The translations under genes were made by a program, and so were the position numbers. DNA of 23,305 nt from JBEIUO01 sp964549785 (lineage in GTDB: Bacteria > Planctomycetota > Phycisphaerae > Phycisphaerales > UBA1924). Of this stretch, positions 1-7,702 are shown in pieces (positions within the stretch are counted from its first letter, which is position 1; each line of letters starts with the position of its first letter). The stretch spans positions 1 to 23,305 of the forward strand of contig CAZJXA010000025.1 in NCBI GenBank assembly GCA_964549785.1, given 5' to 3'. The notes below the pieces were generated by a model, which searched no databases, was not told the origin of the DNA, and worked only from the letters and a program-made list of their open reading frames with translations.

Positions 1-570
1 GGGTAAGGGGCATGGGGAACCTTTGGGTCAAAAGTGCGGGGAGTCAGATAATTTCGAACGACTTGTGGAAACGATGTTCAAAAGGCGGAAAGCGGCACCC
101 GGCGGCAGCGGATTATGGTATGTTGTGGGAGGGCGGGCGGCGGTATACCTAACGTTATCCAAACCAAAGATGATGTTAAGAATTAGAGAGATTCGGGTTC
201 TAGGACGATGAATTGTACCAAGATGGTGGGAGTGTGGGCGGTTCTTTCGGAAGATACAGGATGGGTGGATTTCGGGACGTGATGTGGAACGGGTTTCATT
301 AGAAAACACGGGTTTTTGTGAAGATTTGAGGGAACAATCGGAGACTTGCAACGTATGATGGGTTCAGGAGAAGGTCAGTCCTAATGTGTGTTTTCGGACC
401 TGCACAGCCAGAGATTCCGAATACGAACTAAAAAAGGATTAATGACCATCACCAGGAGCCGGGGCCTTACGGATGAGGCTCGACGAGTTCATACCAGGCG
501 TTCCAAGGTCGGGCGTGGCGGGATTTGGAGTCCGGAGTGTCCCTCTTGAAAGGGAGCACTGGCTGCAAAT
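1..570. other. Gene-poor leader region upstream of the first sigma factor
   Basis: No reading frame here has a recognisable protein, a good ribosome binding site and planctomycete-like codon use together. The first 240 bases count to about 52% G+C, clearly below the coding DNA that follows, and the plus strand carries many more G than C. Frames at 23-211 (plus) and 28-351 (minus) overlap each other and encode compositionally odd, unrecognised peptides, so I do not call them. I saw no tRNA cloverleaf, no CRISPR repeat and no intrinsic terminator. The stretch may be a long untranslated leader or regulatory region for the sigma gene at 688, or the tail of something to the left of the window. Confidence 0.5.
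442..549 (+). CDS. Possible 35-residue basic leader peptide (speculative)
   Basis: An ATG at 442 follows an A-rich AAAAAAGG tract with a 4-base gap, which could act as a ribosome binding site. It opens a 35-codon frame ending in TGA at 547-549. The peptide begins MTITRSRGLTDEARR and is rich in arginine and lysine. It has no signal peptide, membrane segment or known motif. It lies about 140 bases ahead of the preferred start of the sigma factor gene, so it could be a leader peptide. It may equally be a chance frame, since short open frames are common in GC-rich DNA. Confidence 0.15.
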   Translation: MTITRSRGLTDEARRVHTRRSKVGRGGIWSPECPS

Positions 571-687
571 TCTGTCGTGGGTGGATTGACTCGATCGGGA
601 TCGGCTCGGATCGTCAAAGATCCGGACAGATTTTCCGGTGAACGGCGATCGGCGCTGGGTTCAGGCCGGTTCAGTAAAGGTGGTTTC

Positions 688-2100
688 ATGCCGAGCAGTT
701 CGAGCCGGAAGAAAGAGACCGACGAAGGTGTGGGAATGAGTGCAAAGCGAGCCGGGTCGAAGACGACCGTGCTTTCCAAGGCGGAGGTGGCCGCGGGGTC
801 AACCGTAATCGCCGCAGCAAGGACGACGATGATGCGCGACAGTGTAATTAAACGAAACGTGAGTCCGTTGGAGCAGGTGCGTCGCCGGAGCCGCGCCGGA
901 GTGGCCACAGAGGCGACTTCATCCGCTGGCGCCAAGGCCGGGAAGGCATCGGTCCGGCGCCGTCTGAGCCGCGAGGACGAGCAGTTGCTGGTGCAGATCA
1001 TGTCGTGCGAGCAGGATTTCATCCCGAGCCCGGAGTTCGAGGAAGAGGGTGCGGAGGACCGCATTTACTCCAAGGGCGGGGAGATTCCGAAGCCCGACAC
1101 GACGTGGTATCACCCGGTGATGGACGATCTGTCGACAGCCCGCAATCGCACGGTCAAGAGTGCCCAGCAGGTTATTCTGACGGGCGCCCAGGAAAAGATT
1201 TTGTTCCACCAGTTCAACTATGCGCGGTTCCGTATCCAGCGCATTCAACGTGACGTGTGGAGCGGGGACAGCAAGCAGCCTTCGCCGGAGCAGGCGCAGG
1301 AAGTCCTGCAGTGGTACCGCATTTCGGACCGTATCCGCGAGCAGATCGCGGAAACGAACCTGGCCCTCGTGCTGGCGATGGCGAAGCGTACCCGGATGAG
1401 CGAGGTTGACTTCGCGGACCTTGTGAGCGAGGGCAACATGGCTCTGCTGCGGGCGGTCGACAAGTTCGACGCGGGTCGCGGCTACAAATTCTCGACATAC
1501 GCCTGTCGGGCGATTCTGAAGGCATTCAGCCGGCAGGGGATGAAACTGAGCAAGTACCGTCAGCGGTTCCCGACGGATTTCGATCCGAAGCTCGAAAAGT
1601 CCAACTTCCTCGAGACCAAGCGGTCGACGTTCGAGAAGGACGCCGCGGAAGAAGTGAAGCGGATTGTCATGGAGAACCGGGCCGACCTCAGTGATGTGGA
1701 ACGCACGGTGATCGAGCATCGGTTCGGCCTTGAAGCCGGCGAGATCGAGAAGCCGATGACCCTGGAGCAGGTTGGACAGATCATCGGCGTCACGAAGGAG
1801 CGTGTCCGGCAAATTCAGAACAAGGCGATGGAGAAGATTCGTCTGCAACTTGAAGCGAACTTCCTAGGCAACCGCGAGGCGCTCGAGGCGCAGCAGGCAC
1901 AATTGGCCGAGCAGTTGAGCGGTGTGGGCGGGGCGGGCGGCGGCGGTTCGGGCAAGGGCTCCGGCAACGCCGCGAAAGCCTCGTCCGGTTCGGGCAAGGG
2001 TGCTGGTCAGGGTTCGGCCCAGTACGGCGGGCTTTCGCCCGACGTGCACTTGGTCCAGTCGCTGAGCCGGGCGCTGGCCGAGAGCCTCTCGCTGAACTGA
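688..2100 (+). CDS. Divergent sigma-70 family RNA polymerase sigma factor with Gly/Ser-rich C-terminal tail
   Basis: This is a sigma-70 family factor that would direct RNA polymerase to promoters. The protein is 470 residues from the ATG at 688, which follows AAAGGTGG at good spacing. An in-frame GTG at 577 would add 37 poorly convincing residues, and an ATG at 736 is also possible. Residues 1-95 are basic and low in complexity. Region 1.2-like sequence (LTGAQEKILFHQFNYARFR) lies near 164-182 and region 2 near 223-282, including DLVSEGNMALLRAVDKFD and GRGYKFSTYA. Region 4.2 (MTLEQVGQIIGVTKERVRQ, near 357-384) is highly conserved. Region 2.4 reads ACRAILKAFSR where primary sigmas have ATWWIRQAITR, so both tryptophans are missing. 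Region 3 is short and unrecognisable. After region 4 there is a Gly/Ser/Lys-rich tract near 411-445 and a short C-terminal helix. I infer an alternative or lineage-specific sigma, not the housekeeping one. A strong terminator follows. Confidence 0.9.
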   Translation: MPSSSSRKKETDEGVGMSAKRAGSKTTVLSKAEVAAGSTVIAAARTTMMRDSVIKRNVSPLEQVRRRSRAGVATEATSSAGAKAGKASVRRRLSREDEQLLVQIMSCEQDFIPSPEFEEEGAEDRIYSKGGEIPKPDTTWYHPVMDDLSTARNRTVKSAQQVILTGAQEKILFHQFNYARFRIQRIQRDVWSGDSKQPSPEQAQEVLQWYRISDRIREQIAETNLALVLAMAKRTRMSEVDFADLVSEGNMALLRAVDKFDAGRGYKFSTYACRAILKAFSRQGMKLSKYRQRFPTDFDPKLEKSNFLETKRSTFEKDAAEEVKRIVMENRADLSDVERTVIEHRFGLEAGEIEKPMTLEQVGQIIGVTKERVRQIQNKAMEKIRLQLEANFLGNREALEAQQAQLAEQLSGVGGAGGGGSGKGSGNAAKASSGSGKGAGQGSAQYGGLSPDVHLVQSLSRALAESLSLN

Positions 2101-2137
2101 AGCGGAGTCGGGCGAGGACCCCATACATCAACCTATG

Positions 2138-2169
2138 CGGGGCCCGGTTGTTCCGGGCCCCGTTTTTTT
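2138..2169 (+). terminator. Intrinsic (rho-independent) terminator of the sigma factor gene
   Basis: A perfect 10-bp GC stem (CGGGGCCCGG at 2138-2147 paired with CCGGGCCCCG at 2153-2162) closes a 5-base loop (TTGTT). Seven consecutive T residues follow at 2163-2169. It starts 37 bases after the sigma stop codon. On the minus strand the hairpin has no downstream U-run, so it should serve only the plus-strand gene and not the convergent haloperoxidase gene. Confidence 0.93.
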
Positions 2170-2224
2170 ATTCCCGTTGTCCGATCGATTGAACCCTGGC
2201 GAGAGGGCGTACGGAGTGGTCTAG

Positions 2225-3532
2225 TCACCGGCGGCGGACGCGACGGCCGAATCCGACACCGAGGGCGACGAACGCCATCGCGACCGAGGGTGCCGGAACC
2301 GTCAGTGCGTTGGCGAACACATAGGTTCCGATCGCGGTCCCGCAGGCCAGCCCCTCCTGATTGTCGAACTGCCAGTGGATCCCGCCGAAGATGCGGCTCA
2401 TTCCGGCGTCCTCCATGGCGGCATTCAGGCTGGTGTATTCGCGCGACCGACCGTCGCCGGTGATGGTGAAGGTGGCGGCGTCGCCGCCGAGAAACTGCGC
2501 CAGGATGGTCGCGGCGGCGGAACTGAAGGTGCTGTGCCCGCTGGCATAGGACGGATGGTTCGGGGTCGCGAAGAGGGGGGTCCATGCGGCGTCGCCGACG
2601 GTGTCGCCGTTGGTGTCGGCGTCGCCCTCGCGGATTCCGGTGATCGGGCGCCAGAACATGCTGGAATACTTGCCTTCCCAACAGGTGATCCCGGCATCGG
2701 CCTCGGCGATGCCCAGAAGAGCGAACATCCGGGCGTTTTCTTCGATGGTCAGGCCGCGACTGACGGAGATCTGTTGGGCGGCCTGGTTCCACTGCCCTGG
2801 GGGCGTGACGGTGTTGCCCCCGGCTCGCCAGAGAAACGCGGTGTCGGTGTCGTAGGCGGTGCGGGTGGCGCTGGTCGCCGAGCCAAGATCGCGCACCTCG
2901 TTGTACGCGGCGGTGTACGCCGCGCTGTCGAGGGCGGGGACGGGGGCGATGGCAAACTGGGTTGCGCTTGCGACGGTGAACGGACGGACGTTGCGCCACT
3001 GCGGCAGGGCAGGATCGGCGAACGCGGGGGCGGTGCGACGCCACTGACCGGGGAGCGTCCCGTCGGGAACGAAGGGGGCCGGGTTGCTGCTTCCATCGTT
3101 GAGACGGCTGGCGAGCAGCCCCGAGGCCGCCGAGTTTCCGAGGGATATGCCGTCGAGCTTGCCTGCGCCATCCGGGATGGCCGCGAGTTGTGCGGCGAGC
3201 CGGGCGTCAAAGACCGCAGTTCGAGCGGGGAAGAGGGAAGCGAGTGTGTTGCGGGAAGCGACGGCCGCGGCGGCCTGTTTGTTCGTACCTTCGGGGCAGT
3301 CGTAATAGGTCGTGTACGGGCGATAGTTTCGATCGATCGAGTTCACGGCTTCGAAGGCGGCGACATGAACCATCGCCATGGCTCGACCAGCGGCGGGTGG
3401 CGCGGTGTTTTCGAGTCGGATGGATTCCAGGAGTTCCTGATTCCACTCGGTGATGACATCCTGGGCAATGGAGTGGGTGCTCCCGCCCGAGAGCGCGATC
3501 AGTGCGGCGAAACGAAGAAGCGAACGAGTCAT
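2225..3532 (-). CDS. Secreted vanadium-dependent haloperoxidase / PAP2-type acid phosphatase family protein with PEP-CTERM-like tail
   Basis: This 435-residue protein belongs to the vanadium haloperoxidase/PAP2 phosphatase superfamily, whose members bind vanadate or phosphate and either oxidise halides with peroxide or hydrolyse phosphoesters. The oxyanion-pocket motifs are all present: K288 and R295 in WEGKYSSMFWRPITGIR, the P-S-Y-A-S-G-H block at 327-333 with H333, and SRIFGGIHW with R380 and H386 (the apical-histidine position). Residues 1-23 look like a signal peptide ending near SIAQ. The last ~24 residues are a Pro-Ala-Pro start, a hydrophobic stretch and an Arg-rich end, the pattern of PEP-CTERM sorting tails, so I infer export and surface anchoring. 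The ATG at 3532 is preceded on its own strand by GAGGAGA. The gene is single and is convergent with the sigma gene. Haloperoxidase versus phosphatase activity cannot be settled from sequence. Confidence 0.88.
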   Translation of the reverse strand: MTRSLLRFAALIALSGGSTHSIAQDVITEWNQELLESIRLENTAPPAAGRAMAMVHVAAFEAVNSIDRNYRPYTTYYDCPEGTNKQAAAAVASRNTLASLFPARTAVFDARLAAQLAAIPDGAGKLDGISLGNSAASGLLASRLNDGSSNPAPFVPDGTLPGQWRRTAPAFADPALPQWRNVRPFTVASATQFAIAPVPALDSAAYTAAYNEVRDLGSATSATRTAYDTDTAFLWRAGGNTVTPPGQWNQAAQQISVSRGLTIEENARMFALLGIAEADAGITCWEGKYSSMFWRPITGIREGDADTNGDTVGDAAWTPLFATPNHPSYASGHSTFSSAAATILAQFLGGDAATFTITGDGRSREYTSLNAAMEDAGMSRIFGGIHWQFDNQEGLACGTAIGTYVFANALTVPAPSVAMAFVALGVGFGRRVRRR

Positions 3533-3574
3533 GGGTCTCTCCTCGATGGTCGGTGGTGACCGGCCCGAATCGAG

Positions 3575-3602
3575 ATATTAACAGGTATCCGCAGGTGTGC
3601 AA
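3575..3602 (-). promoter_or_regulatory. Candidate promoter of the haloperoxidase-like gene
   Basis: Read on the minus strand, TTGCAC (3602-3597) and TAATAT (3580-3575) are separated by 16 bases, about 43 bases upstream of the ATG at 3532. Matches to the standard -35/-10 consensus are partial (3 of 6 and 4 of 6). The AT-rich -10 stands out from its GC-rich surroundings. Promoter consensus in this lineage is not assumed to match the standard one. Confidence 0.3.
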
Positions 3603-3766
3603 GACATTTCAGCGCGAAGTTGTGGTCATGCAGGACGCGACGGATTCATGGCGCGGCTACGGGTTCGGGTCGGCGCGCGAGCCCCGCCTATAAAAACTGT
3701 CGCGCCGAAACCAAACACGGGTTTTTCCGCCGTCAATTCGGGGGCACCGCGCGAATACGATCGTGG

Positions 3767-5716
3767 GTGACCCAACTTGGTTATAGGATTGTTGTCATCG
3801 GCGGGGGACACGCGGGCGTTGAAGCCGCGTGGGCGGCGGCGAATTTGAGCCCAACGGGCCCGGACGGGCCGGCGACCGTGGCGCTCGTCACGATGGATCC
3901 TTCAAAAATCGGCGTGATGTCCTGCAACCCCGCGATCGGGGGCTTAGCCAAGGGCCAGTTGGTTCGCGAGATCGATGCCCTGGGCGGAGTGATGGGCCTC
4001 GCGACCGACGCGACGGGAATCCAGTTCAGGGTACTGAACACCAGCAAGGGTCCGGCGGTGCACGGCCCGCGGGCCCAGTGCGACAAGCACGCGTACGCGG
4101 AGGCGGTGCAGCGGATGATCGGTTCGCGGCGAGCAATCGACGTCATCGGCGGCAGCGTTGAGGAGATCTCGGTAGCGGCGGGACGGGCGGTCGGGGTCGT
4201 CGTCCGCGGGGCGGGGCAGCACATGGTTGCCCTCGACGCGGCGGCTGTCGTGCTCACCACCGGCACATTCATGCGAGCATTGATGCACTCGGGGGAAACG
4301 AAGTCGGAGGGCGGTCGCTTCGGCGAGGGTTCGGCGGTGGGAATCTCCGCGTGCTTGCGCGGGCTTGGGTTTGAGTTGGGGAGGCTCAAGACGGGTACTC
4401 CGCCGCGGATTCGGCGCGGGAGTGTGGACTGGGAGAGTCTGACGCCGCAATGGGGCGATTCGCCGGCGAACGCGTTCAGTGATCTGAGCGGGCTGGGCGA
4501 ATCGGGCGCGGACGCGTGCCCCAGCGTGGCGACGTTCCCGGTGTTGCCTCAGATCGAGTGCCGGCAGACCCAGACGACGCCCGAGATTCACGCGCTGATC
4601 CGTGCGAACCTGCATCGGGCGCCGATGTACAGCGGGCAAATCGAGAGCACCGGGCCGCGCTATTGCCCATCGATCGAGGACAAGGTGGTTCGGTTCGCCG
4701 AGCGCGCGAGCCACGGCGTCTTCCTGGAACCCGAGAGCCTGCGGGATGACTGGGTGTATGTGAACGGGGTGAGCACGAGCCTGCCACCGGACGTTCAGGA
4801 CGCGATCGTTCGGATGATGCCGGGGTGCGCGCGGGCCGAGATCTTGCGGTACGGATATGCGGTGGAGTACGACATGGTGCGGCCGCATCAGATTTTCGCG
4901 ACGGGGATGACGCGCTCCATTGCGGGGCTGTTTCTCGCAGGGCAGATCAACGGAACGAGCGGTTACGAGGAAGCGGCGGCCCAAGGTTTGGTCGCCGGGG
5001 TGAACGCAGCGCGGTATGCGAACAACGAGCCGGAATGGACGGTTGGTCGGGACGAGGGGTATATCGGTGTGCTGATGGACGACCTGGTGACGAAAACGCC
5101 GGTTGAACCCTACCGAATGTTCACGAGCCGGGCGGAGCACCGGCTGATGCTGCGCAGCGACAACGCTGCGGATCGCCTCACCCCGGTCGCGGAACGACTC
5201 GGGCTCCTCGCGGATTCCGGGTTGGGAGCGATGCGGCTCGAACGGTTCGCCCGGCGAAAGGCGGACCTTTTCCGGCTGAGCACGGAGCTTGAGACGATCC
5301 GGTATGAGGGTCGGACGGCGTCGGTGATGCTGCGGGCCCACGACGCCGACCCGGAGAAGATCGCGGCCCGAATCTGCGGCGAGCGGGCGGACTTGGCATC
5401 GATCGCGCGGTCGACATGGAGCACGGCGGTTGCGGAGAAGCGGTACAACGTGTACATCGAGCGGCAGAAAGCGGATGTAAAGCGGGCATCGGAGATGGAG
5501 TCTCGAGCTATCCCCGCCGACGTTGATTACCGCGGCTTCACGCACCTGCGCAACGAGGCCCGGCAAGCTCTTCTGAAATTTCGCCCGGCCACGATGGGTC
5601 AGGCGTCGCGGCTGGAAGGCCTCACGCCAGCGGATGTGACGCTTCTGGCGGTTCTGGTGCAACGGTGGAGGGTGGCAAACTCGCGGAAGGCCGCCGACGA
5701 CATCGGGGCCGCGTAG
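3767..5716 (+). CDS. mnmG: tRNA uridine-5-carboxymethylaminomethyl modification enzyme MnmG (GidA)
   Basis: MnmG is the FAD-dependent partner of MnmE. Together they install the carboxymethylaminomethyl group on wobble uridine 34 of several tRNAs in the cytoplasm. The protein is 649 residues from a GTG at 3767, close to the usual ~620-650. The N-terminal FAD site is GGGHAG at 12-17. Family blocks follow in order: MSCNPAIGGLAKGQLVREID, LNTSKGPAVHGPRAQCD, GRLKTGTPPRI, YCPSIEDKVVRF, GLFLAGQINGTSGYEEAAAQ and EPYRMFTSRAEHRLMLRSDN. The C-terminal helical MnmE/tRNA-binding part ends near LEGLTPADVTLL. A TTG at 3620 would add 49 residues with no family similarity, so I reject it. No strong ribosome binding site precedes the GTG, so the exact start is uncertain. 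The antiporter gene begins 19 bases downstream and is probably co-transcribed. All key motifs are intact. Confidence 0.97.
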   Translation: MTQLGYRIVVIGGGHAGVEAAWAAANLSPTGPDGPATVALVTMDPSKIGVMSCNPAIGGLAKGQLVREIDALGGVMGLATDATGIQFRVLNTSKGPAVHGPRAQCDKHAYAEAVQRMIGSRRAIDVIGGSVEEISVAAGRAVGVVVRGAGQHMVALDAAAVVLTTGTFMRALMHSGETKSEGGRFGEGSAVGISACLRGLGFELGRLKTGTPPRIRRGSVDWESLTPQWGDSPANAFSDLSGLGESGADACPSVATFPVLPQIECRQTQTTPEIHALIRANLHRAPMYSGQIESTGPRYCPSIEDKVVRFAERASHGVFLEPESLRDDWVYVNGVSTSLPPDVQDAIVRMMPGCARAEILRYGYAVEYDMVRPHQIFATGMTRSIAGLFLAGQINGTSGYEEAAAQGLVAGVNAARYANNEPEWTVGRDEGYIGVLMDDLVTKTPVEPYRMFTSRAEHRLMLRSDNAADRLTPVAERLGLLADSGLGAMRLERFARRKADLFRLSTELETIRYEGRTASVMLRAHDADPEKIAARICGERADLASIARSTWSTAVAEKRYNVYIERQKADVKRASEMESRAIPADVDYRGFTHLRNEARQALLKFRPATMGQASRLEGLTPADVTLLAVLVQRWRVANSRKAADDIGAA

Positions 5717-5735
5717 CGGTACGCTCCCCGCAGCC

Positions 5736-7604
5736 ATGACCGCCATGATCGTGCTCGCTGCCACCGACGCCGCCTCTCTGGGGTTTGCCATCGACCTGAT
5801 GGTGATCTTTGCCTCGGCGGCGTTGGTCGCGGCACTGTTCCAACGCTTCCGACTCGAATCCATTCCGGGGTTCCTCATCGCGGGGGTGCTGGTGGGGCCG
5901 CACGTCCTGGGGTTAGTTCAGGATTCGCCCCGCATCGAGCAGATCTCCGGGCTCGCGGTCATCCTGCTGATGTTCGGCATCGGCCTCCACCTCGACGTCG
6001 GGAGCATCCGGCGCGGCATGGTCCACTTTTTAGGGATCGGGATCGTTTCGACGCTGGCGTTTGTGGTGCTCGCGTGGATCGGGCTGCGAGTGGTGGGGGT
6101 GAGCGGGCCGGTCGCGCTGTTGCTGGCAATGGCGGCCTCGATTTCATCAACCGCGGTTTTCGTGCGTGTCGTGTCGTCCAGAAAGGAAATGCGGGCGGTT
6201 CACGGACGCACGGGGCTTGGGGTCTCTATCGCACAGGACGTGTTGAGCGTGGCGATTCTGGCCTTGGTCCCGGTGGTGGCCCGCGGCGCAACCGGAACCG
6301 TGGAGGGAACCACAGACGGCTCGACGCTCCCCGGCTGGCTCGAATTCCTGGCAGCGGCGGGCAAGGGCCTGGGCGGGGTGATGGTGATGCTGGCCGTCGG
6401 CCGATTTGTGCTGCCGCGGCTGCTCCACTTGGTCGCGAAAGCGGGCTCGGGCGAACTGATGCTGGTGGTGTCCGCTTCGGTAGCGCTGGTCGCCGCGGTG
6501 GGGACCAAGGTACTCGGGTTCAGCCCCGAGATGGGCGCGTTCCTGGCGGGATTGTTGTTGGCGTCGACACCGTATCGCTACCAGCTTTCGGGGTTGCTTT
6601 CACCGCTGCGAGATCTTCTGATGGCGATTTTTTTCACGGCGGTGGGCCTGGCGGTGGATCCGACGCTGATGCTGGACCACTTTTGGGTGGTTATGGGCGG
6701 CGTAGCGGCGGTGATGATCGTCAAGACCGGCCTTATATCAGTCACGGCTTGGGCGGGCGGCGTTTCGGCTCCATCGGCTCTGCTCACGGGGGTGTACCTG
6801 GGCAACGCGGGCGAATTCACCATCGTGATTCTCGGGGCTGCTGCGGCGGCGGGCGGCGTCTCCGCGGGCGAGCAGAGTCTGGGCGTGACGGTCGTGATTC
6901 TTTCGCTGATCGCGACCTCGTTTGTCATCGGACCGAGCCACGCCGTGGCGGCCCTCCTGAAGAGGGTGCCGATATGCGGCCTCTTCAGCGGGGAGGGGCT
7001 CAACGCCCCGGTTCCAACGATCGTCACCGACCACTCGGCGGTCTCGGGGCATGTGATCATCGCGGGGTTCGGGCCGGTGGGGCGGTCACTCGCCGATCGG
7101 TTCGACCTGCTGGGCATGTCGTATGTGGTGGTGGAGCTCAACAGCAAGACGGTCGAACGACAGGCGGCCCGCGGCCGACGGGTGGTGTATGGAGACGTCA
7201 CCAACCCGGAGGTTCTGGAGTCAGCGGGTATTCATCGGGCCGACGCCGTGATCCTCACGTTCCCCGACGACGAAGTCATGCTGCGAGCGTGCGCGGCGGT
7301 GCGCGCGCTTGCCCCCTCGGCGTTTGTGGCGGCCCGGGCCAATTTTCTGAGCGCGAGTTTCCGCGCCCAACAAATGGGGGCGGACCACGTGACGGTCGAG
7401 GAGATTGCGACGGCCCAGGCCATGGAAAGGGAGGTGCTGGCGAAGCTTGTGAAGCGATCTGCGAAGATCGAAGCGATGGCGGCGGAGGAAATGTCGGAGT
7501 CCGGGAACGCGATTGAAACGCTTGATCCACAGAGCCTCGGGATCACCGAGGTGAGCCCAGAGGGAGACCGGCCGGACAAGAAGTCACGAGAGTTCACCCC
7601 TTGA
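5736..7604 (+). CDS. CPA2-family cation:proton antiporter with cytoplasmic RCK (TrkA-N) domain, Kef/YbaL-like
   Basis: This is a 622-residue inner-membrane transporter of the monovalent cation:proton antiporter-2 family, expected to exchange K+ or Na+ for protons. Residues ~18-405 form about a dozen hydrophobic helices. Family hallmarks include PGFLIAGVLVGPH (44-56), SSTAVFVRVV (137-146), the AQD motif at 166-168, GAFLAGLLLA (267-276) and FFTAVGL (299-305). A Rossmann-type RCK/TrkA-N domain follows, with GFGPVG at 444-449, an acidic strand end (VVVELN) and GDVTNPEVLESAGI. It would bind NAD(H) or another nucleotide to gate transport. There is no clear TrkA-C domain, and the last ~45 residues are polar and charged. 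The ATG at 5736 lies 19 bases after mnmG, and a second ATG three codons later is possible. Whether the ion is K+ or Na+ cannot be told. Confidence 0.92.
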   Translation: MTAMIVLAATDAASLGFAIDLMVIFASAALVAALFQRFRLESIPGFLIAGVLVGPHVLGLVQDSPRIEQISGLAVILLMFGIGLHLDVGSIRRGMVHFLGIGIVSTLAFVVLAWIGLRVVGVSGPVALLLAMAASISSTAVFVRVVSSRKEMRAVHGRTGLGVSIAQDVLSVAILALVPVVARGATGTVEGTTDGSTLPGWLEFLAAAGKGLGGVMVMLAVGRFVLPRLLHLVAKAGSGELMLVVSASVALVAAVGTKVLGFSPEMGAFLAGLLLASTPYRYQLSGLLSPLRDLLMAIFFTAVGLAVDPTLMLDHFWVVMGGVAAVMIVKTGLISVTAWAGGVSAPSALLTGVYLGNAGEFTIVILGAAAAAGGVSAGEQSLGVTVVILSLIATSFVIGPSHAVAALLKRVPICGLFSGEGLNAPVPTIVTDHSAVSGHVIIAGFGPVGRSLADRFDLLGMSYVVVELNSKTVERQAARGRRVVYGDVTNPEVLESAGIHRADAVILTFPDDEVMLRACAAVRALAPSAFVAARANFLSASFRAQQMGADHVTVEEIATAQAMEREVLAKLVKRSAKIEAMAAEEMSESGNAIETLDPQSLGITEVSPEGDRPDKKSREFTP

Positions 7605-7702
7605 TCTGCGATTGCCTTCGTCGGCGCTCCCTTGGGGTCCAAGTTGCCATAAAAACCGGGTGAGGGCTCAGTAAGAATTGAAAGGGCGGTTCGGAAATCG
7701 CT

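Noticed and set aside
577..687. Upstream GTG extension of the divergent sigma factor
   Set aside because: There is no ribosome binding site at suitable spacing before the GTG at 577. The ATG at 688 has AAAGGTGG at a good distance.
2375..3559. 394-codon plus-strand frame opposite the haloperoxidase gene
   Set aside because: It is Gly/Val/Asp-rich with no domains. The minus-strand gene has a full set of catalytic motifs, a signal peptide and a ribosome binding site.
3671..3707. Inverted repeat CGGCGCG ... CGCGCCG flanking TATAAAAA upstream of mnmG
   Set aside because: The arms are only 7 bp with a 23-base loop and are of low specificity in GC-rich DNA. The TATAAA could be a -10 for mnmG, but no -35 partner is visible, so I do not call it.
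3944..5878. 644-codon open frame on the minus strand across mnmG and the antiporter start
   Set aside because: It lies antisense to the clear mnmG gene, is rich in Arg, His and Pro, and shows no family similarity. Such frames are expected opposite GC-rich genes.
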